From a bacterium (GTDB lineage Bacteria; DRYD01), in contig JAUQQQ010000013.1 of NCBI GenBank assembly GCA_030549815.1, forward strand, positions 1 to 33,771: a stretch of 33,771 nt of DNA, given 5' to 3'. This document shows, piece after piece, positions 7,865 through 15,014 of this stretch. A program made the position numbers and the translations under genes. The first letter of the stretch is position 1. Every line of letters starts with the position of its first letter. Under the pieces are notes generated by a model. That model worked only from the letters and a program-made list of their open reading frames with translations. It was not told where the DNA came from and searched no databases.

Positions 7865-8499
7865 AATATATCTTGGGTAAGTGGGGTGACGTTTCTATTT
7901 TCGGGGGTTATGATTTCATCGATTATTCCGTATTCTTTGGCTTCTTCTGCTGACATATAGTAATCTCGGTCGGTATCTTTTTCTATTTTTTCGATAGGTT
8001 GGCCAGTATGTTTTGAAAGTATTTCGTTGATTATTCTTTTTAGTCTTGATATTTCTCGTGCGTGGATTTCTATATCTGTTGCTTGTCCTCCGATTCCTTT
8101 GATCCATGGCTGATGGATCATTATTCTTGAATAGGGAAGAGCGAATCTTTTCCCTTTTGCTCCGCCGGCTAATAAGACTGCTGCTGCGCTTGCTGCCATA
8201 CCTACACAAATGGTTGAAACATCTGGTTTTATAACTCTCATTGTATCATATATGGCTAATGCTGCGGATATGCTTCCACCTGGGCTATTTATGTATAGAT
8301 CGATATCTTTATCTGGATCTTCTTTTTCAAGGAATAATAACTGAGCAATGATTAAATTAGCCAAATGATCTTCTATAGCGTCCCCTAAAAATATAATCCT
8401 TTCCTTTAGTAATCTTGAGAATATGTCGTAAGATCTTTCTCCTCTTGGAGTTTGTTCGACAACTATTGGTACTAATGTATTTCTAATGATTTCTTTCAT
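7861..8499 (-). CDS. clpP: ATP-dependent Clp protease proteolytic subunit
   Basis: ClpP is the tetradecameric serine peptidase that degrades proteins unfolded by ClpX, ClpA or ClpC. The protein has 212 residues. The catalytic triad is visible as Ser104 in [15 protein letters not shown], His129 in RIMIHQP and Asp179 in [28 protein letters not shown] is the oxyanion/handle region, and [20 protein letters not shown] at the N-terminus is typical. AAGGAGGG lies 8 bases before the ATG. It heads the minus-strand chain, and no clpX follows, which is unusual since clpP-clpX pairing is common. The upstream 223 bases are shared with the divergent plus-strand gene at 8723. Confidence 0.97.
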   Translation of the reverse strand: MKEIIRNTLVPIVVEQTPRGERSYDIFSRLLKERIIFLGDAIEDHLANLIIAQLLFLEKEDPDKDIDLYINSPGGSISAALAIYDTMRVIKPDVSTICVGMAASAAAVLLAGGAKGKRFALPYSRIMIHQPWIKGIGGQATDIEIHAREISRLKRIINEILSKHTGQPIEKIEKDTDRDYYMSAEEAKEYGIIDEIITPENRNVTPLTQDIL

Positions 8500-8673
8500 A
8501 AGTATGCCCTCCTTATTTAATAGATTTGATAAGGAAAAAGTAAAATCCTTCTAAAGATTTATATTTTAACTTTACCTTTAGGTATAACGATTCTGAGAAC
8601 TTGTTTTTTATGGTCTGATTTGCTTTACTGATAGATTCAAAATTGTAGAAAAATTCTTATCAATTTTTTTAGT

Positions 8674-8702
8674 TTGCAAAGTTTGTAAAGGTAATTTATT
8701 GT
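8674..8702 (+). promoter_or_regulatory. Candidate promoter of the long plus-strand gene run
   Basis: TTGCAA (8674-8679) and TATTGT (8697-8702) are 17 bases apart. The -35 is good and the -10 is weak. Transcription would start near 8709, leaving about 14 bases before the GTG at 8723. Confidence 0.4.
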
Positions 8703-8722
8703 GTTTTGTGTAATATAAAAAT

Positions 8723-9076
8723 GTGGAGGAATTTGAAAAAGTAAAAAGGGTTCATTCTAAGGCTGAGTCTAAACAGAGGGCTTTAGAACCGCAAGAGCTA
8801 TTCTGTAAAATACTGCAGAAGAAAGTTATAGTGGTTATTGAGCACCTTGATTACAAAGGTGTATATCATCCATCAGTCAAAGGAGAAATATTTTGTTCTA
8901 ATATGTTAGAATGTTATCAAAACAATATCAAATGCAAATACAGTGGTATAAGTAAATTCTTTCCTGACCCTTTTGATAAAAACTTTAACGACGAATTCTA
9001 TAAAGAATACGTAGGAACCAAAGAGTTTAAAAAAATACTTAAATTAAGAAAAGAACAAGGGAAAAACAAGAAGTAA
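8723..9076 (+). CDS. Conserved-looking hypothetical protein with four cysteines
   Basis: I recognise the sequence type but no function. The 117-residue protein has Cys in ELFCKILQKKV, EIFCSNMLECYQNN and IKCKYSGISKFFPDPFD. Small proteins with the phrase CKYSGISPLYPDPF occur in varied bacteria and are usually annotated as hypothetical. The spaced cysteines could bind zinc. Ends are strongly basic (KLRKEQGKNKK). The only in-frame start is GTG at 8723, and there is no ribosome binding site in front of it, so translation may be leaderless or nearly so. It is the first gene of the plus-strand run, 14 bases before the DUF721-like gene. Confidence 0.6.
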   Translation: MEEFEKVKRVHSKAESKQRALEPQELFCKILQKKVIVVIEHLDYKGVYHPSVKGEIFCSNMLECYQNNIKCKYSGISKFFPDPFDKNFNDEFYKEYVGTKEFKKILKLRKEQGKNKK

Positions 9077-9090
9077 AGACAAATATTATA

Positions 9091-9450
9091 ATGGAAGGAT
9101 TTAAAAGCACCCTAAAAAGAATAATAAAAGAATACCCACCCTTATTTAGAGCTATACTAACCATAAAAAGAAACAAACTATTTAAAAATGCCACGATAAA
9201 AAAGATAACAAACGATACAATTATAATATCAACAACTAATTATACTACGTTTAGTATCCTTAATTCCAACAAAGAAAAAGTAAAAGAGTATATTAATGAA
9301 ATATTGAAAACAGTAGATTCAAATATGTGTATTAAAAATGTTAAGATAGTTAATAATCCCCAGATAACGAATAAACTGAATAAAAGGGTAAATATAGAGT
9401 TGCTTGAAAAAATTAGAGAAGTAAGGGAAAGATTGTATGGATATAAATGA
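9091..9450 (+). CDS. DUF721 / DciA-like protein (tentative)
   Basis: The 119-residue basic protein starts with a helical segment (FKSTLKRIIKEYPPLFRAIL). It then has alternating strands, ATIKKITNDTIIISTTNYTTFSIL, and a helix NKEKVKEYINEILK followed by IKNVKIVNN. This resembles DUF721 (pattern: L.V.V.s..w...L......ll..iN......V..i.f), whose best-known member DciA loads the replicative helicase. The usual tryptophan and the N-terminal LG..W..IVG motif are not clear, so the assignment is weak. Its stop codon overlaps the start of the FliG-like gene by 14 bases. The cysteine at SNMCIKN is single. Alternative: unrelated small RNA- or DNA-binding protein. Confidence 0.5.
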   Translation: MEGFKSTLKRIIKEYPPLFRAILTIKRNKLFKNATIKKITNDTIIISTTNYTTFSILNSNKEKVKEYINEILKTVDSNMCIKNVKIVNNPQITNKLNKRVNIELLEKIREVRERLYGYK

Positions 9451-10435
9451 ACTTACACCGAGACAAAAAACTGCGATAATATTAACAAGCTTACCTCAGG
9501 AAGTAGCTAACTCAATTCTAATGGGTTTTAGTCCTGAGGAAAGACGCGCAATAAATGCAGAGTTTCCCAAAGTTAGAAATATTCCTGATAATATAAAGCA
9601 ACAAGTCCTAAACGAATTCTTACAAAAAAACAGACAAACTATTTCCAAACCAGTAGAGGAAAATAAGCAACAGGAAGAACAACCTGTTTCTATTGCGCAA
9701 AATCTTGATAGATTATTGGGAAAGCCTAATGCATCTGTTTCTCCTCCTTTTACTACTACATCAAAATCTTCTAAACCGTTGGATTTTTTAGCTGCTGTCA
9801 ACCCTAAAAAAGTTTATTGGGTCTTAAGGAATGAAAGTAGCGGAACGATAGCATTTATACTATCTCAATTACCACCAGCTGTATCTCAAAGAATCCTTAC
9901 GGTTTTTCCAACTTCACAACAAACTGAAATAAACAAATACTTGGTGGGGATAAGACAAGCAGATAACAGAGTAGTAGAGGTTGTTGCTAAATTCCTGAAA
10001 CAGGAATTGGATGAAATAGATATACCTGTAGGTGGAGAAACAGTGGTTTCTAATACTGCTTCTGTTGGAAGTATCTCTAACACTTCGATTAATTCTTCTG
10101 CAAGTCAAAATATTGATAAAACATCACAAACGACTGCCTCGATTATAATATCCAATAAGAAAATAGATTTTGCTGATGTATCTTTATTAAAGCCTCAAGA
10201 TATGGAACATTTACTGAAGCTAACAAATAAGAATGATTGGGTTTGTGCTCTTAAAGGCGTTGCCCCTGAAATAGCAGATAAAATATTATCTTTAATGCCT
10301 CAAGTGCAAGCAAAAATGATAAAGAAAGAATTGGAAACATCTACCGTATCCAAAGAAGAAATAATTAAAGCTCAAAGAGATATACTATTTAAAATTAAAG
10401 GGTTGGTTACAATCGGAAAAGTTAAAATAGTATAA
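9437..10435 (+). CDS. fliG: FliG-like flagellar rotor protein
   Basis: FliG sits on the cytoplasmic face of the MS ring, binding FliF by its N-terminal domain and the stator MotA by its C-terminal domain. Three helical units are visible: residues 1-65 (LTPRQKTAIILTSLPQEVAN), 115-190 (GTIAFILSQLPPAVSQRIL, matching the middle-domain EHPQ.IA.IL..L) and 245-330. The last unit reads ALKGVAPEIADKILSLMP and KEEIIKAQRDILFKIKGLV, close to FliG-C. The EHPQ motif is replaced by NESS, and the usual acidic pair of the torque helix (RDDL) is KKEL. Linkers of Ser/Thr/Gln-rich sequence separate the units. At 332 residues it is normal in length. It is encoded in a housekeeping run, apart from fliF (25405). 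Confidence 0.75.
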   Translation: MDINELTPRQKTAIILTSLPQEVANSILMGFSPEERRAINAEFPKVRNIPDNIKQQVLNEFLQKNRQTISKPVEENKQQEEQPVSIAQNLDRLLGKPNASVSPPFTTTSKSSKPLDFLAAVNPKKVYWVLRNESSGTIAFILSQLPPAVSQRILTVFPTSQQTEINKYLVGIRQADNRVVEVVAKFLKQELDEIDIPVGGETVVSNTASVGSISNTSINSSASQNIDKTSQTTASIIISNKKIDFADVSLLKPQDMEHLLKLTNKNDWVCALKGVAPEIADKILSLMPQVQAKMIKKELETSTVSKEEIIKAQRDILFKIKGLVTIGKVKIV

Positions 10436-10437
10436 TC

Positions 10438-11088
10438 GTGAATATTTTTTTAGTTGCAAATGGAAAAGTATCTAATTTAAAGGAACTTAAGGATATCATA
10501 AATCCAGAATTAATTATTTCTGTTGATGGTGGAACAAATAAAGCACTTAAAAATAAGGTTAAACCTGATGTAATAATAGGGGATCATGATTCTATAAGAA
10601 AAAAAATAGATGCTAAGAAGGTAAAATTTCCCAAAGATAAAGACCAAAATGACCTCGATTTAGCAATAGATTATATACTCTCAGAATATAAAGATCATAA
10701 AGTTAAACTTTTTTGTTTTGGAATAATTGGTAATAGACTTGATCATACTTTGGCTAATATATATTCGATAATAAAAATAAACCAAGAAAATTATCCACCT
10801 GTAATCGTATCAAGTAAAGAGACAGTAATTTTACTAATAGAGCAGCAATCAATTAGAAATATACCTGCTAACATTAGGGTTTCTGTTTTATCATTAACTA
10901 CATATTCTTTGGTTCAAATGCAAGGGCTAAAATACAGTGGGACTTTTGAAATCCCATTTTTGTCATCCTTAGGTATATCTAATTTTTCTTTATCTGATGA
11001 GAATCAAATTTTATGTAAGGACGGAAAAATAATGGTCATCGTTTATGAAAAATTTCAAAATATAAGGAGTATTAAAATTGAAAGATAG
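10438..11088 (+). CDS. thiN: Thiamine pyrophosphokinase
   Basis: ThiN transfers pyrophosphate from ATP to thiamine, forming thiamine diphosphate in the cytosol. The 216-residue protein shows VDGGTNKAL (residues 29-), IIGDHDSI (46-, family GDFDS with Phe replaced by His), FPKDKDQNDLDLAIDY (64-) and GIIGNRLDHTLANI (95-), the four landmark segments in the right order. Length fits the family (about 210). The start is a GTG two bases after the FliG-like stop. Its end overlaps the start of hflX by 11 bases. Confidence 0.93.
   Translation: MNIFLVANGKVSNLKELKDIINPELIISVDGGTNKALKNKVKPDVIIGDHDSIRKKIDAKKVKFPKDKDQNDLDLAIDYILSEYKDHKVKLFCFGIIGNRLDHTLANIYSIIKINQENYPPVIVSSKETVILLIEQQSIRNIPANIRVSVLSLTTYSLVQMQGLKYSGTFEIPFLSSLGISNFSLSDENQILCKDGKIMVIVYEKFQNIRSIKIER
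11064..11069 (+). promoter_or_regulatory. Ribosome binding site fixing the TTG start of hflX
   Basis: AAGGAG lies 8 bases before the TTG at 11078. No in-frame ATG occurs near, so this supports the rare start codon inside the end of thiN. Confidence 0.6.
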
Positions 11089-12175
11089 AGCAATTATTGT
11101 TGCTGTTAGAGACAAAAATAATTACAAATATTTCGATGAAACATTAGAAGAATTAAAAGATTTATTGAGTTTTGCGGGGGCTGAACTTAAATTTGTTGTA
11201 ATTCAGAAAGCACACGAAATAAACCCTTCTACCCTTATCGGTAAAGGAAAAATTCAAGAAATTAAAAACTTGGCAGATCATTTCGATGTAAATCTAATCG
11301 TATTCCTTAACCATCTTACACCTGCGCAATTTAAGAACTTAGAAAAAGAATTTCAAAATATTAAGCTCATAGACAGAGTTGGATTAATACTCGATATTTT
11401 TGCTCAACGAGCAAGGACTATTGAAGGTAAATTGCAAGTGGAATTGGCTCAACTTAACTATCTCCTGCCAAGGATTGTAGGATATGGAAAGATGCTTTCA
11501 AGATTGGGAGGTGGAATCGGAACAAGAGGACCTGGTGAAAAACAACTTACTATCGAAAAAAGAAAAATATTGAAAAGAATAAACTACATTAGAAAAAGGC
11601 TTGAAATGGTCCAAAAAAATAGAAGTATTCAAAGAAAAGGAAGACTAAGATCAAACTACCCCATAGTTTCTATCGTAGGATATACAAATGCTGGTAAATC
11701 AACTCTTTTCAACGTTTTGACCAAATCAAACGTGGATGTTGATCGAAGAGCTTTTACAACTTTAGATCCCAAAACCGAACTTGCATACATTGATGATAAA
11801 ACTCAAGTATTACTCATAGATACAGTTGGTTTTGTAAGAAACTTACCTAAAGAACTAATGGATGCGTTTAAAGCTACTTTTGAAGAATTAATCTATAGTG
11901 ACCTTCATATACTTCTATTTGATGTTTCTAATCCAAATTTTGAAAGTCATATATCTTACACGAATAAACTATTGGATGATTTAGGTGCTTCTTTTATACC
12001 TAAAATAAATGTTTTTAATAAGATAGATAAATTAAGTGAAGAGGAAATAAATAAAATAAAAGAGAAGTATCCTGATTTTATAATGATATCTGCTAAAAAT
12101 AAACAAAATGTTGATATTTTGAAAAAACAGATAAAAAGAAAAATCTTGGAAGTAACTAATGAATATAAAAATTAG
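11078..12175 (+). CDS. hflX: Ribosome-associated GTPase HflX
   Basis: HflX binds the 50S subunit and splits or rescues stalled ribosomes under stress. The 365-residue protein begins at TTG (AAGGAG 8 bases before). The N-terminal HflX domain has LIGKGKIQEIKNLA and DRVGLILDIFAQRARTIEGK, followed by SRLGGGIGTRGPGEKQL. The G domain has G1 GYTNAGKS (201-208), G2 FTTLDP, G3 DTVGF (248-), G4 NKID (314-317) and a late SAKN. Only a short C-terminal tail follows, the compact form seen in many bacteria. It overlaps thiN upstream by 11 bases and the ABC ATPase gene downstream by 17 bases. Confidence 0.96.
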   Translation: MKDRAIIVAVRDKNNYKYFDETLEELKDLLSFAGAELKFVVIQKAHEINPSTLIGKGKIQEIKNLADHFDVNLIVFLNHLTPAQFKNLEKEFQNIKLIDRVGLILDIFAQRARTIEGKLQVELAQLNYLLPRIVGYGKMLSRLGGGIGTRGPGEKQLTIEKRKILKRINYIRKRLEMVQKNRSIQRKGRLRSNYPIVSIVGYTNAGKSTLFNVLTKSNVDVDRRAFTTLDPKTELAYIDDKTQVLLIDTVGFVRNLPKELMDAFKATFEELIYSDLHILLFDVSNPNFESHISYTNKLLDDLGASFIPKINVFNKIDKLSEEEINKIKEKYPDFIMISAKNKQNVDILKKQIKRKILEVTNEYKN

Positions 12176-12848
12176 GCTAAAGAATATTACAAAATTCTAT
12201 AAGTCAGGAGAAGAAAAAATAATAGTATTAAACAATGTTAATTTGGATATTTATGAGGGTGATTTTATTGTTTTAATGGGGCCGAGTGGTGCGGGTAAAA
12301 CAACTCTGCTTTTCATAATTTCTGGCCTTGAACAACCTTCCTTAGGAAATGTCTACTGGGACGACGTACCTATTGAAACACTTGGCGATCAAGAAATGCA
12401 AAATTATAAACTTAGAAAAATAGGATTGGTTTTCCAAAACTATTATTTGATTCCATCTTTAACTGCTTTGGAAAATGTTTGTTTACCAATGTGGTTATTG
12501 GGAGAATTGAGTGAAAGTCAAGCAAAATTAAGAGCTCAAAAACTTTTAGAATTAGTCGGAATAGAGAAAAACAGGTTCAATGATGGAGTTTCTAAATTTT
12601 CTGGTGGACAGATGCAAAGGATTGCTATCGCTCGTGCTTTGGCTAATAACCCAGATATAATCATTGCTGATGAACCTACCGGAAATTTAGATACGAAAAA
12701 CTCCAAAAATATAATGGAACTATTCAATAGAATAAATAAAGAATTTGGAAAAACTATTATAATAGCTACTCATGATCCTAAAATTGCTGCATTCTCTGAC
12801 AAAGTTATCTTTATCCAGGACGGAAAAATAACTCTAAATTATGTATAA
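12159..12848 (+). CDS. ABC transporter ATP-binding protein, LolD/MacB/FtsE-like
   Basis: The 229-residue ATPase subunit has Walker A GPSGAGKTT (41-), the Q-loop LVFQNYYLIPSLTALENV (Gln93), signature FSGGQMQRIAIARAL (147-), Walker B IIIADEPTGNLD (167-) and switch His in IIATHD. ALENV and GNLDTKNS are typical of the MacB/LolD/FtsE group, which powers export of lipoproteins, peptides or drugs at the inner membrane. No permease gene is adjacent, so the partner is elsewhere. A LolA-like protein is encoded at 30648-31457, which makes a LolD role possible but unproven. Its ATG lies inside the end of hflX. Confidence 0.9.
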   Translation: MNIKIRLKNITKFYKSGEEKIIVLNNVNLDIYEGDFIVLMGPSGAGKTTLLFIISGLEQPSLGNVYWDDVPIETLGDQEMQNYKLRKIGLVFQNYYLIPSLTALENVCLPMWLLGELSESQAKLRAQKLLELVGIEKNRFNDGVSKFSGGQMQRIAIARALANNPDIIIADEPTGNLDTKNSKNIMELFNRINKEFGKTIIIATHDPKIAAFSDKVIFIQDGKITLNYV

Positions 12849-12850
12849 TT

Positions 12851-15010
12851 ATGGAAGAAAGAACGATATCGGATAAGACTGTAAGTTATCAAGAAAGCAA
12901 AATATACTTTACGATACCAGAAATAAAAAAGTGGAAAGATTATGAAGTAGAGAGAAAAATAAGAGATAATAATCAATGTGTTTTGTATTTGATAAAGGAT
13001 GGAAAAGGAAGAAAGTATGTATTGAAAATATTCTATCCTTTTTCTCCGTTCAATGTAGAAGTAGTTGAGAGGATATACAATTTATCAAGAATGGGAGATT
13101 TTCCGAAATATTTAACAAAGGTGCAAGAGTGGGGTTATGATCAAGATTTAAGGAGCTATTATATAGTTGAGGAATACATAGAGGGGGGAGATTTAGGAGA
13201 GTATATAAAAAAGAGAAGATTAAGTAAGGAGGAATTGAAGGAATTTGTAAGGCAAATAAATGAGGGTTTAAGGTATTTACATATAAACGAGGTAGTGCAT
13301 AGCGATATAAAACCATCAAACATATTGGTAAGGTCCGAGAACCCGTTGGTATTTAGTATAAGTGATTATAATATAGGAAGTATAAAACCAAGAGGAGCGG
13401 ATATAAAGGCTACAACGTTTAAATTAACACCTGCGTATGCAGCACCTGAGAGATTTACAAACATAATAACAGAAAAAGCAGATTACTGGTCGTTAGGTAT
13501 AAGTTTATTGGAAATAATAACAGGTAAAAACCCATTCGAAAAAATAGATGCAAATTTAATAGTATATAAGATTTTAACCCAAGGAGTTGAGATTCCGAAA
13601 GACATAGAAGAATACTATAAAATTCTTTGTGAAAATCTTTTAAATCCAAACCCTGATAAAAGATGGGGATATAATGAGGTAAAAGAATATTTAGAGGGAA
13701 AATTAAAGATAAGGCAAGAAGAAAAGGGAACAACAGAACAAAAAGAAGAATTTAAGATAACTTTTAATAATAAAGAATACAGAAATTTAGAGGAGTTGTT
13801 ATTGAGTTTTTTGAGAAGTAGCGAGGATTTTCGAAGCGGAGTTAAATTATTTAAATCGAAGAGTATAGAGAAGTTGCTTAGCGATGAGGATAGGAAGAAA
13901 TTAGAGGAGATAAGGGAAAAAACGAATGATGAAGACTTAATTTTAAACCTTTTCATTAATTATAAATTTCCTTCATTACCTGTATATGTTGGTAGTAAGA
14001 AGCTATCATATGAGACAGTTATTAATGTGTTAAGAAAAATAAGAGACGGGAGTGTATTAGATTACGAAGATAAGAAGATAGCGGAGTTAATAAGAAATTA
14101 TTTGGAGAATAGAGGGAACAATATAGCAGAATATTATAGTATGTTTAGAGAGAGTTATGAGGATATGGAGTTGGAGAGATTACTGATAAATTTCAAGAAT
14201 TTCATAGTGCCAAGTAAGTTAAATGAGGAAGCGATGTATAAATTTGCGTTTACGGTTTTGGCGTTGGTTGAGAAGAATTATTACTTACCCCAAAGTTTGC
14301 AAAATTTCAGAATAGATAGAGATGTAATAGAAGCACCGAATTTTATTCCAATAGTAGGTAATTTATTAACAGTTGAGGAATTTAACAATTTAAGAGTTAA
14401 TTTAAGACCTAACAATCCGTATTACTCTCGTTTTATTGCTTTACAAAATTCCGATATTTCAGGATTTTTTCATATATCTGAGTATTTAAAAATTAGCTAT
14501 TCGAAGATATTAAATCAGAGGGTAGTTGATGAGAATTCGAGATTCGTTAAAATTTTGATGGTTTTGAATAGATATTTATCCTACTATAAGATAAGAAATC
14601 CTGAGGTTGAGTATTATCTAAGGAATACTCAACTTCTTAATATCCAAAATTTTGCGAAGGTTTATAACAATGCTCTTGAGCAGTTGGTCTATGAAATTAA
14701 TAGAGATAAATACCAAGGTTCATTTCCATTTATTGGCATTTTATTCTGGTTATTTTTATTAATTGTTGCCCTTTCATCTATATTTGGAGCATGTTCTCTT
14801 TATTACTCAATGAGCTACGTATATAGGATTATGTATGGAGAATATTTGATGATATGTTTTGTTTTTGGAATTATCTTACTTATATTATCTTTTTTTGTTG
14901 GTGGATTTTTAACTCTTTTGCAAAGAATATTGGGAATTTTTAGAAGAGGAAGATTGATAACAAAAGAGGAATTAAGAAGAAAAATTGAATATGAAGCATC
15001 TCTGATCTAA
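12851..15010 (+). CDS. Ser/Thr protein kinase-like membrane protein, copy 1
   Basis: The 719-residue protein has an N-terminal eukaryotic-like kinase domain (about 30-285). Visible are the ATP lysine in YVLKIF (Lys59), EEYIEGGDLGEYI, HSDIKPSNIL (His150, Asp152, Lys154, Asn157), AYAAPERF (198-) and DYWSLGISLLEIITGKNPF. The glycine-rich loop is absent, HRD is HSD and DFG is DYN (172-174). The catalytic Asp and metal-binding Asp remain, so activity is possible but not assured. Residues about 301-420 hold a region (FNNKEYRNLEELLLSFLRS) like an extension seen in other bacterial kinases. Two hydrophobic segments lie near 622-650 and 660-695, so it is probably anchored at the C-terminus. Copy 2 follows directly at 15015. 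No ribosome binding site is seen, and the start is 2 bases past the ABC gene stop. Confidence 0.8.
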   Translation: MEERTISDKTVSYQESKIYFTIPEIKKWKDYEVERKIRDNNQCVLYLIKDGKGRKYVLKIFYPFSPFNVEVVERIYNLSRMGDFPKYLTKVQEWGYDQDLRSYYIVEEYIEGGDLGEYIKKRRLSKEELKEFVRQINEGLRYLHINEVVHSDIKPSNILVRSENPLVFSISDYNIGSIKPRGADIKATTFKLTPAYAAPERFTNIITEKADYWSLGISLLEIITGKNPFEKIDANLIVYKILTQGVEIPKDIEEYYKILCENLLNPNPDKRWGYNEVKEYLEGKLKIRQEEKGTTEQKEEFKITFNNKEYRNLEELLLSFLRSSEDFRSGVKLFKSKSIEKLLSDEDRKKLEEIREKTNDEDLILNLFINYKFPSLPVYVGSKKLSYETVINVLRKIRDGSVLDYEDKKIAELIRNYLENRGNNIAEYYSMFRESYEDMELERLLINFKNFIVPSKLNEEAMYKFAFTVLALVEKNYYLPQSLQNFRIDRDVIEAPNFIPIVGNLLTVEEFNNLRVNLRPNNPYYSRFIALQNSDISGFFHISEYLKISYSKILNQRVVDENSRFVKILMVLNRYLSYYKIRNPEVEYYLRNTQLLNIQNFAKVYNNALEQLVYEINRDKYQGSFPFIGILFWLFLLIVALSSIFGACSLYYSMSYVYRIMYGEYLMICFVFGIILLILSFFVGGFLTLLQRILGIFRRGRLITKEELRRKIEYEASLI

Positions 15011-15014
15011 GTGT

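Noticed and set aside
7916-8209. 97-residue Arg/Lys-rich open frame inside clpP on the minus strand
   Set aside because: It is a frame-shifted reading of clpP with no start signal.
13050-13319. Leu/Pro-rich open frames opposite the two kinase genes (also near 15214-15483)
   Set aside because: They are conserved only because the kinase copies are nearly identical there, and they have no start signals of their own.
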